NCBI GenBank assembly: GCA_963666475.2 | Contig: CAXXJM010000001.1 | Span: forward strand, 1,860,001 to 1,924,000 | Direction of reading: 5' to 3' | Length of the DNA: 64,000 nucleotides | From: JBFHIZ01 sp963666475 | Lineage (GTDB): Bacteria > Bacillota > Clostridia > Lachnospirales > Lachnospiraceae | Shown: positions 53,016 to 60,089 of the stretch, piece after piece | Numbering within the stretch: the first letter of the stretch is position 1 | How the letters are laid out: each line of letters opens with the position of its first letter | Translations under genes and position numbers: made by a program | Notes under the pieces: model-generated | Told to the model about the DNA's origin: nothing | Seen by the model: only the letters and a program-made list of their open reading frames with translations | Database searches by the model: none

Positions 53016-54286
53016 GACATATCACCTACCTTCATAAATGCTTCTCCGCTTGCCAGCTTTGCATTTCTATAATCTTTTACTTCCGTAGTTCCACTAACCA
53101 CGGTGTTTTTCCCAATTGTGATTCCATTTGGAATGTAGGTATCTTCACCAACCACTGCTATTCCATGGTTATAAATTTTGGGATTTAAAACGCTCTCTGC
53201 TTCTTCGCCATCTCCAATCTTACAATCGTTTCCTACCTCCGCATTCTCTGCAATAATACCTTTTTCAATGGTACAATTAGAACCGATCTTTGCGTGTGAC
53301 ATGATGATGGAATCACGAATTACGGTTCCCTCTCCAATTTCAACATCACATCCAACAACAGAATTATAAACTTCTCCATATATTCTCGATCCTGCTCCTA
53401 TAATGCTCGTCTCAACCTTGCTATTCATGCCGTGATATTGTGGTGGCAGTGTATCAGATTTGGTATAAATTTTCCAATACTCTTCATACAAATTAAACTC
53501 TGGAACCAGACTAATCAATTCCATGTTTGCTTTCCAATAAGAATTTAGAGTTCCCACATCCTTCCAATATCCACTGAATTCATAGGCATACAACGGATTG
53601 TTCTCGTCAAAAATTCTTGGAATTACATGCTTCCCAAAATCAAGTGCAGGATGGTCTGCCATTTCCTTTAAAACTTTTTTCAGAATCGGCCAATTAAAAA
53701 TATAAATACCCATGGATGCCAAATTACCTCTTGGTTGTTCTGGCTTTTCTTCAAATTCCTGAATTTTCTTATCTTCATCCGTTAAAACAATACCAAAACG
53801 GCTCGCTTCTTCAATTGGTACTTGCATTGTCGCAATGGTGACTTCTGCTTTTTTTTCTTTGTGGTAATTCAACATTGCTTCATAGTCCATTTTGTAGATA
53901 TGATCACCTGATAAAATCAGAACATAATCAGGATTATATGTCTCAATGTAGTTAATGTTTTGATAAATTGCGTTTGCTGTTCCAGTATACCATTCGCTAT
54001 TTTTACTTTTTTCATAGGGCGGTAGTACCGTTACACCTCCTATGTTTCGGTCCAAATCCCAGGGAATACCGATTCCGATATGCGTATTCAAGCGCAAAGG
54101 CTGGTACTGTGTTAAAACTCCAACCGTGTCAATCCCTGAATTTATACAGTTACTTAGAGGAAAGTCAATAATTCGGAATTTCCCTCCAAAGGATACAGCT
54201 GGTTTTGCGACTTTTGATGTTAAGATTCCTAGTCTGCTTCCTTGTCCCCCGGCAAGTAGCATCGCGATCATTTCTTTTTTAACCAT
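53012..54286 (-). CDS. glgC: Glucose-1-phosphate adenylyltransferase
   Basis: 424 residues. The P-loop is MLLAGGQGSRLGILTSKVAKPAVSFGGKFRIIDF; LSGDHIYKMDY holds the catalytic Asp, and EEKPEQPRGNLASMGIYIF the sugar-binding Glu-Lys. The C-terminal beta helix is full length. It makes ADP-glucose, the donor for glycogen. It is the first gene of glgC-glgD-spoVG; the remaining glycogen genes are not nearby. Confidence 0.97.
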   Translation of the reverse strand: MVKKEMIAMLLAGGQGSRLGILTSKVAKPAVSFGGKFRIIDFPLSNCINSGIDTVGVLTQYQPLRLNTHIGIGIPWDLDRNIGGVTVLPPYEKSKNSEWYTGTANAIYQNINYIETYNPDYVLILSGDHIYKMDYEAMLNYHKEKKAEVTIATMQVPIEEASRFGIVLTDEDKKIQEFEEKPEQPRGNLASMGIYIFNWPILKKVLKEMADHPALDFGKHVIPRIFDENNPLYAYEFSGYWKDVGTLNSYWKANMELISLVPEFNLYEEYWKIYTKSDTLPPQYHGMNSKVETSIIGAGSRIYGEVYNSVVGCDVEIGEGTVIRDSIIMSHAKIGSNCTIEKGIIAENAEVGNDCKIGDGEEAESVLNPKIYNHGIAVVGEDTYIPNGITIGKNTVVSGTTEVKDYRNAKLASGEAFMKVGDMS

Positions 54287-54337
54287 TCTACACCTCTCTA
54301 AACGAATTTTCTAACTTCTTTACTATCTAGCATTAAA

Positions 54338-54366
54338 ATTATATCATATTTTGATTTATTTGTGAA
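54338..54366 (-). promoter_or_regulatory. Promoter of glgC
   Basis: TTCACA (54361-54366), 17-bp spacer, TATAAT (54338-54343) on the minus strand. Confidence 0.65.
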
Positions 54367-54456
54367 CAATTTAGTTGTAAAATTGCAATTATTATACAAT
54401 TTGTCCGTACAACTTCTTGTAATGGTATCTTTTCATACAAATTTCAAGGAATTTAT

Positions 54457-54485
54457 TTGGACTTTTTATAAAAGAACGTTATAAT
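54457..54485 (+). promoter_or_regulatory. Promoter of murC
   Basis: TTGGAC (54457-54462), 17-bp spacer, TATAAT (54480-54485), 57 bp before the ATG. Together with the divergent glgC promoter it fills the 256-bp gap. Confidence 0.75.
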
Positions 54486-54542
54486 ATGGGTATATCAGCA
54501 CTAGAAAAAGAGATTTTCTCACGAAAATAGAAAGAAGGATTT

Positions 54543-55919
54543 ATGTATCACATAGATTATAAGAAACCTATTCATATTTATTTTATTGGTATCGGTGGCA
54601 TCAGCATGAGTGGATTAGCTTCCATTCTTCACGACGCTGGATTTCGCGTGTCTGGTTCAGACCGTGACAAATCAAAGATAACGGAAACTTTAATACAAGC
54701 AGGGATTCCTGTCTATTATGGACAAATAGATTCCCATGTACCGGAAGATACAGACCTTGTTGTGTATACCGCAGCGATAAAAAAAGATCATCCTGATATG
54801 ATTGAGACTGCTTCTCGTAAACTTCCTATATTAACAAGAGCACAGTTACTAGGGCAGATTATGAAAAACTACAATATTCCAGTCGCTATAAGCGGTACAC
54901 ACGGGAAAACAACAACAACTTCCATGCTTTCTGAAATCCTACTATGTGGAGATTATGATCCTACACTTTCCATTGGTGGAAATCTAAAAAACATCAAAGG
55001 AAACATTCGTGTTGGTGGTAATCAGATCTTTGTTACTGAAGCATGCGAATACACGGATTCTTTTCTTGATTTTTTCCCAAAAATCGGAATCATCCTTAAT
55101 ATCGAAGAAGATCATTTAGACTATTTCAAAGACATTTCTCAGATTCGCGATTCTTTTCATAAATTCGCGATGCTTATTCCTGAAGATGGAACACTCGTCA
55201 TTAATGCAAACATTGAAAACTACAAAGAAATCACAAGTGGACTTAAATGCCAGATCCGTACGTTTGGCACAACTGAATCGGATTACTACGCTTCAAACGT
55301 TACCTATGATTCATTTGCACGACCATCTTTTGAACTAATTGCCAAAGGAAATCCATCCGGGACATTTACCTTGAGCATTCCTGGAAATCACAACATTTTA
55401 AATGCTCTTGCAGCGATTGCTGTAAGTGATATTTTAGAGGTTTCAAAAGATGTCATGAAAACCGCACTTTCCACCTTTACGGGTTCGGAACGTCGCTTTG
55501 ATATCAAAGGTGTTTTGGGTGGCGTCACAATCATTGACGACTATGCGCATCATCCTTCTGAAATTCGCGCAACATTGGAAGCACTAAAAAATTATCCTCA
55601 TCACGAAATTTGGTGTGTATTCCAACCACATACATATACAAGAACAAAAGCCTTCTTAAAAGAATTTGCAGAAGCTTTGTCGCTAGCAGACCATGTCATA
55701 CTTGCAGATATCTATGCCGCAAGAGAAAACAATACCGTTCATGTCTCATCCAAGGACATTCAAGATTTCTTGCTGCAATTTGGTACGGATTGTACTTATT
55801 TTTCAACATTTGATGAAATTGAAAATCACGTATTGGCAAATTGCATAGCCGACGATTTGTTGATAACTATGGGAGCTGGAGACATTGTAAAGGTTGGAGA
55901 ATCGCTACTTGGCATATAA
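54543..55919 (+). CDS. murC: UDP-N-acetylmuramate--L-alanine ligase
   Basis: 458 residues. IYFIGIGGISMSGLASILHDAGFRVSGSDRD is the UDP-binding start, SGTHGKTTTTSML the ATP loop, and IDDYAHHPSEIRATL the C-terminal motif. It adds L-Ala to UDP-MurNAc. ATG with AGAAGGAT upstream. Its terminator is built partly from DnaA-box-like words. Confidence 0.97.
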   Translation: MYHIDYKKPIHIYFIGIGGISMSGLASILHDAGFRVSGSDRDKSKITETLIQAGIPVYYGQIDSHVPEDTDLVVYTAAIKKDHPDMIETASRKLPILTRAQLLGQIMKNYNIPVAISGTHGKTTTTSMLSEILLCGDYDPTLSIGGNLKNIKGNIRVGGNQIFVTEACEYTDSFLDFFPKIGIILNIEEDHLDYFKDISQIRDSFHKFAMLIPEDGTLVINANIENYKEITSGLKCQIRTFGTTESDYYASNVTYDSFARPSFELIAKGNPSGTFTLSIPGNHNILNALAAIAVSDILEVSKDVMKTALSTFTGSERRFDIKGVLGGVTIIDDYAHHPSEIRATLEALKNYPHHEIWCVFQPHTYTRTKAFLKEFAEALSLADHVILADIYAARENNTVHVSSKDIQDFLLQFGTDCTYFSTFDEIENHVLANCIADDLLITMGAGDIVKVGESLLGI

Positions 55920-56034
55920 TTATCCACACTATCCACAATTTTTTACTGGAATTACATTCCGTAAGATTGTGGATATTTTTTACGATTCTTTCACGTTTGT
56001 AGGCCTTTTTTTTACTCTATCCACGTTATCCACA
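55920..56034 (+). promoter_or_regulatory. Cluster of five DnaA-box matches
   Basis: TTATCCACA at 55920-55928 and 56026-56034 are perfect boxes. CTATCCACA (55929-55937), CTATCCACG (56017-56025) and, inverted, TGTGGATAT (55968-55976) differ by one or two bases. The boxes are abutting head-to-tail pairs at 55920-55937 and 56017-56034. A palindrome GGATAATTATCC follows at 56052-56063. The cluster lies directly before the DnaD/DnaC-like genes. Confidence 0.7.
55932..55982 (+). terminator. Terminator of murC
   Basis: ATCCACAAT (55932-55940) pairs with ATTGTGGAT (55967-55975), followed by a T-rich run. The arms use DnaA-box-like words. Confidence 0.65.
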
Positions 56035-56153
56035 ATTGAGCATCTTTTTGGGGATAATTATCCTTTCCATTTTTCGTCCATTTGCCTATATAATTACGAT
56101 TTTTCGTGTGCTATAATCACGATGATTTGAAAGACTTGAAGATGGGTGATGAG

Positions 56154-57242
56154 ATGAGTTGTTTAGCTGTTTACAAAGACTGTAATATGGACACGACATT
56201 GGTGTCCAATATTTTTATTGACGAATTTATGAAAGATGCAAACGATGCACAATTAAAAGTGTATTTTTATTTGTTGCGCATGGTTAATGCCAATCTGCCT
56301 ACGAGTGTAGCGGCGATTGCCGAAAAACTAAATCATACGGAACGCGAAGTTGTTCGTTCCTTAAAATATTGGGAGAAGAAAGATCTTCTTGCACTTGATT
56401 TTAACGATGCAAAAGAGTTGACTGGTATTCATTTTCGTAATTTATCCTCTTCTCTGCAAGATAAAAAGACTACCGCTACCCCTGTTTCTGTTATTGCGCC
56501 TATCGTGCCTATCACAAGGGCTACTCAGGTTCAGGTCGCACAAGAGTCCATCGTATCAGAGGAGCAAAAATATATTCGTCCTCATTACAACAAAGAAGAT
56601 ATGAAGAACTTCCACGAAATGAAAGATTCTGCTGAACTTATGTTTTTAGCAGAAACATATCTAAGCAGAACACTATCGCCTGATGATCTTCATTCGCTGT
56701 ATTTCTTTATTGACGTTTTAAATTTTACACCAGATTTAATTGACTATTTGCTGCAATACTGTGCAGGAATTGGTAAAACACGTTTTCCATATATTGAAAA
56801 AGTTGCGATTTCTTGGGCAAACAATCGGATTTCAACAGTTTCCGAAGCTCAACTTTATTTAAAAAAACAGAGTCCTGATATGAGCATTATCATGAAGGCT
56901 CTTGGACGAAATACATCATCTCCTACTTCTGTAGAATTTGATATGATTTCAACATGGAAGGATCAGTTCCATTTTTCTATGGATATTATTTTAGAAGCAT
57001 GCAGTCGTACCGTACTTGCCGTTGACACCAATCGTTTTGTATATGCAAATACCGTTTTAAAGAACTGGTTTGATGCAGGAGTAAAATCTTTATCTGATAT
57101 TTCTGCATATGAATCTGCTTTTCGCAACAAGACCAAACAAAGAGCAACTGTCGCGAATACTACAAAGAAATCCAATACATTCAATCAATTTTCTCAACGT
57201 TCCTATGATTTTGAGGCACTAGAGAAAGAACTGTTAAATTAG
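56154..57242 (+). CDS. DnaD-like replication protein
   Basis: About 362 residues from the ATG at 56154, with GGGTGAT upstream; earlier in-frame starts lack support. The N-terminal winged helix (VSNIFIDEFMKDANDAQLKVYFYLLRM...SVAAIAEKLNHTEREVVRSLKYWEKKDLL) fits DnaD/DnaB-type helicase loaders. Two DnaD C-terminal repeats follow (about 185-270 and 280-340), the second containing YVNTVLKNW-like FVYANTVLKNWFDAGV. It precedes the DnaC-like ATPase by 11 bp, so the pair probably loads the replicative helicase during initiation or restart. Confidence 0.88.
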   Translation: MSCLAVYKDCNMDTTLVSNIFIDEFMKDANDAQLKVYFYLLRMVNANLPTSVAAIAEKLNHTEREVVRSLKYWEKKDLLALDFNDAKELTGIHFRNLSSSLQDKKTTATPVSVIAPIVPITRATQVQVAQESIVSEEQKYIRPHYNKEDMKNFHEMKDSAELMFLAETYLSRTLSPDDLHSLYFFIDVLNFTPDLIDYLLQYCAGIGKTRFPYIEKVAISWANNRISTVSEAQLYLKKQSPDMSIIMKALGRNTSSPTSVEFDMISTWKDQFHFSMDIILEACSRTVLAVDTNRFVYANTVLKNWFDAGVKSLSDISAYESAFRNKTKQRATVANTTKKSNTFNQFSQRSYDFEALEKELLN

Positions 57243-57253
57243 GAGGAATCGCT

Positions 57254-58240
57254 GTGCCTTTATCAAATTCACAATTCGACAACATCATGCGTTCCTATGA
57301 TCTAATTCGTACAAACAATCGAAAAATTGAACAAGAACGTAAGGAAGAGGTCTATCGATTAATCCCTTCCTATAAAGATATGGAAGATATGGTTATTGAT
57401 ATCTCGATTGCTCAATCAAATAAAATGTTCTCTGGTGATCGCTCCGCTACATCAGAGCTCAAATCCTTGTTACAGGACATTTCAAACAAAAAAAAATCCC
57501 TACTAAAAAATGCAGGATTTCCGGAAAATTATCTAGATCCAATCTACCACTGCAATCTGTGCAAGGACACCGGGTACGTTGATAATCAAAAATGTACCTG
57601 CCTCAAACAAGCTGTCATTTCAACGCTTTACTCTCAATCAAACATCCAAAATATGTTGAATGAAAATAATTTTTCTTCTTTGTCTTACAAGTATTATACG
57701 GGGGATCATCTCCTTCGATTTAAACGTGCCGTTCAGGCAAGTCATAATTTTGTTAAAAATTTCAATCACCCCTACCAAAATTTATTATTTTATGGTACAG
57801 TAGGTACTGGCAAATCGTTCCTATCAGGTTGTATTGCAAAAGAACTGCTCGATCAGGGTTTTATCGTACTGTATTTTAGTTCACAAACTCTCTTTGATAC
57901 ATTATCAAAAGAAACCTTTGACTATCAAAACAAAGAACACGACACCAGCATAATGGATGACCTTTTTTCTTGTGACTTACTCATCATTGATGACCTTGGA
58001 ACAGAAATGTCCGGAAAATTCGTTTCCGCACAACTATTCAAATGCATTAATGAACGTCATTTACGTAAAAAATCAACCATTATTTCTACGAACTTTTCTT
58101 TGGAAGAGCTTCTAAATGTGTATTCCGAGAGAATTTTTTCTCGAATCACAACGCAATACCAAGCCTTTAAATTAACTGGAGATGATATACGTCTCCTTCA
58201 AATCAAACAAGGTAGGACAATAGAAAGTGAGGCTTTTTAA
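57254..58240 (+). CDS. dnaC: DnaC/DnaI-like helicase-loader ATPase
   Basis: 328 residues. A helical N-terminus and a zinc cluster (CNLCKDTGYVDNQKCTCLK, Cys residues near 105-120) precede an AAA+ ATPase: Walker A FYGTVGTGKS, Walker B LLIIDDLGTE, sensor 1 STNFSLEEL and the Arg finger in YSERIFSRI. Loaders of this type hold the DnaB-type helicase open. GTG start behind AGGAGG. It overlaps the next start by one base. Confidence 0.94.
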   Translation: MPLSNSQFDNIMRSYDLIRTNNRKIEQERKEEVYRLIPSYKDMEDMVIDISIAQSNKMFSGDRSATSELKSLLQDISNKKKSLLKNAGFPENYLDPIYHCNLCKDTGYVDNQKCTCLKQAVISTLYSQSNIQNMLNENNFSSLSYKYYTGDHLLRFKRAVQASHNFVKNFNHPYQNLLFYGTVGTGKSFLSGCIAKELLDQGFIVLYFSSQTLFDTLSKETFDYQNKEHDTSIMDDLFSCDLLIIDDLGTEMSGKFVSAQLFKCINERHLRKKSTIISTNFSLEELLNVYSERIFSRITTQYQAFKLTGDDIRLLQIKQGRTIESEAF

Positions 58241-59427
58241 TGACCACTCGTGAAGAGAAACGCAACTTACAAACCATCCCAGTAGGATCTCTTGGGATTA
58301 TTCCATTACCTGGATGCAGAGATTTCGGGGAAAAAGTTGACCATTATTTGGTAAAATGGAGAACAGAGCGAGAAAACGAACACAAAGACAATCTTGCTTT
58401 TTCAGGATACCAAAGAGAATCATACCTTGTTGAAGCACAAGTACCACGTTTTGGTTCTGGTGAAGGAAAAGGTATGATCCTAGAATCTGTTCGTGGAGAC
58501 GATATATTCATTTTAGTAGATGTATGCAATCACAACCTTACCTACTCCTTGTTTGGTAAGACCAATCATATGTCACCAGATGATCATTATCAGGATCTCA
58601 AACGTATCATTTCTGCTATTGGCGGAAAATCAAGAAGAATTACCGTTATCATGCCTTTCTTATATGAAAGCAGACAACATAAACGTACAACCAGAGAATC
58701 TTTGGATTGTGCTATCGCACTTCAGGAATTGGTTTCTATGGGTGTTGATAACATCATCACCTTTGATGCACATGATCCTCGAGTCCAAAATGCGATTCCG
58801 TTGAACGGATTTGAAACAGTTCAACCAGCTTACCAATACATCAAAGGCCTTCTAAACAATATAGACGACTTAGAAATTGATTCGGATCATCTCATGGTAA
58901 TCAGCCCTGACGAAGGTGGTATGGGCCGCGCAATATACTTCGCAAACGTGCTATCCGTAGATATGGGTATGTTCTACAAACGTAGAGACTATACAACAAT
59001 TGTAAATGGAAAGAATCCAATTGTTGCTCATGAGTTTCTTGGTTCTAGCGTAGAAGGAAAAGACGTCCTCATCATCGACGATATGATTTCTTCCGGAGAT
59101 AGCATGATTGAAGTTGCTACTGAATTAAAACGTAGAAAAGCGAGACGTGTATTCATTGCTGCTACTTTTGGTCTTTTTACCAATGGCTTAGAAGAGTTTG
59201 ACAAAGCTTATGAAGCCGGGCTAATTGATAAAGTACTTACTACAAATTTAATTTATCAAAAAGAAGAATTACTAAACAAAGAATATTATATTGATTGTGA
59301 TATGAGCAAATACGTTGCTTACATCATTGATACGTTGAACCACGATGTATCAATTTCCGATCTGCTCACACCAAGTGATCGTATCCGAAATGCAATTGAT
59401 ACCTATAACGAAAAGAAAAATAAGTAA
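58240..59427 (+). CDS. prs: Ribose-phosphate pyrophosphokinase, long variant
   Basis: 395 residues against about 315 for standard enzymes. GIIPLPGCRDFGEKVDHYL begins the fold. An additional segment of about 35 residues (SGYQRESYLVEAQVPRFGSG) lies before RGDDIFILVD. MPFLYESRQHKRTTRESLDCAIALQELVSMGVDNIITFDAHDP and the PRPP loop VLIIDDMISSGDSM are conserved. It makes PRPP from ribose 5-phosphate and ATP for nucleotides and NAD. Its ATG overlaps the dnaC stop (TAATG), so it is coupled to the replication genes. Confidence 0.93.
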   Translation: MTTREEKRNLQTIPVGSLGIIPLPGCRDFGEKVDHYLVKWRTERENEHKDNLAFSGYQRESYLVEAQVPRFGSGEGKGMILESVRGDDIFILVDVCNHNLTYSLFGKTNHMSPDDHYQDLKRIISAIGGKSRRITVIMPFLYESRQHKRTTRESLDCAIALQELVSMGVDNIITFDAHDPRVQNAIPLNGFETVQPAYQYIKGLLNNIDDLEIDSDHLMVISPDEGGMGRAIYFANVLSVDMGMFYKRRDYTTIVNGKNPIVAHEFLGSSVEGKDVLIIDDMISSGDSMIEVATELKRRKARRVFIAATFGLFTNGLEEFDKAYEAGLIDKVLTTNLIYQKEELLNKEYYIDCDMSKYVAYIIDTLNHDVSISDLLTPSDRIRNAIDTYNEKKNK

Positions 59428-59440
59428 TCTTAACTTTTTT

Positions 59441-59478
59441 GAAAGCCCTAAAATACTTGTATTTTAGGGCTTTCTATT
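59441..59478 (+). terminator. Terminator-like hairpin after prs
   Basis: A 16-bp perfect inverted repeat, GAAAGCCCTAAAATAC (59441-59456) and GTATTTTAGGGCTTTC (59459-59474). The following T run is short. Confidence 0.8.
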
Positions 59479-59504
59479 GTATAGTATGATATGTTGTTAA
59501 AAAC

Positions 59505-59570
59505 AAGGTCTAAATTTAATGTAATCCGAGTGTTCGTGACCTTCCACTCGTAAAACAAAACTAAAGGAGA
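59505..59570 (+). promoter_or_regulatory. Candidate preQ1 riboswitch upstream of queT
   Basis: AAGGTC (59505-59510) can pair with GACCTT (59538-59543), while CGAGTG (59527-59532) pairs with CACTCG (59545-59550). The two stems cross, as in a pseudoknot. The A-rich tail AAAACAAAACTA before the AAAGGAG ribosome site recalls class I preQ1 switches (hairpin, then AAAAAACTA). The downstream gene is a QueT-type transporter. The class is uncertain. Confidence 0.5.
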
Positions 59571-59577
59571 ATTTCAT

Positions 59578-60087
59578 ATGAAACAAAGCAACTCTGCATT
59601 TTATGCAAAATTTGTAACCCAGGCAGGTGTAATTGCCGCTCTTTATGTCTGCTTCACACTTCTCACCAATGCGTTAGGTTTGGCAAACGGAGCCATTCAG
59701 GTTCGTTTCTCAGAAGCACTGACCATTCTTCCAGTATTTACTCCAGCTGCAATTCCAGGTCTTTTTGTCGGATGCTTAATCAGCAATATTTTGACTGGTT
59801 GCATCCCTTATGACATTATTTTTGGAAGTCTTGCAACGCTCCTTGGTGCTTTTGGTACGTATTATATCTATAAAATCACCAAAAAAGCGTTACTTGCTCC
59901 TATCGCACCTATTGTAGCTAATACCATTATTGTACCTTTGATTCTAACCTATGCTTATCAGATTCCTGGCGGAATTCCTTACTTTATGTTAACGGTCGGA
60001 TTTGGAGAAGTCATTTCATGTGGAATACTTGGATATTTGCTGTATGTTGTATTAAACAAATACAATATTCGCAAGATTTTTGACTAA
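59578..60087 (+). CDS. queT: QueT-family queuosine precursor transporter (ECF S component)
   Basis: 169 residues with about five membrane helices. VTQAGVIAALYVCFTLLTN, IQVRFSEALTILPVFTPAAIPGLFVGCLISNILTG and the C-terminal GFGEVISCGILGYLLYVVL are typical of QueT (COG4708). It captures a queuine/preQ precursor and works with a shared ECF energising module coded elsewhere. ATG behind AAAGGAGA. Its transcription terminator lies inside the opposite gene. Confidence 0.92.
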   Translation: MKQSNSAFYAKFVTQAGVIAALYVCFTLLTNALGLANGAIQVRFSEALTILPVFTPAAIPGLFVGCLISNILTGCIPYDIIFGSLATLLGAFGTYYIYKITKKALLAPIAPIVANTIIVPLILTYAYQIPGGIPYFMLTVGFGEVISCGILGYLLYVVLNKYNIRKIFD

Positions 60088-60089
60088 TT

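Noticed and set aside
55920..56063. Chromosomal replication origin
   Set aside because: There is no dnaA, dnaN, recF or rpmH nearby and no clear A/T-rich unwinding element ordered as in oriC. A regulatory or DnaA-binding site is the more modest reading.
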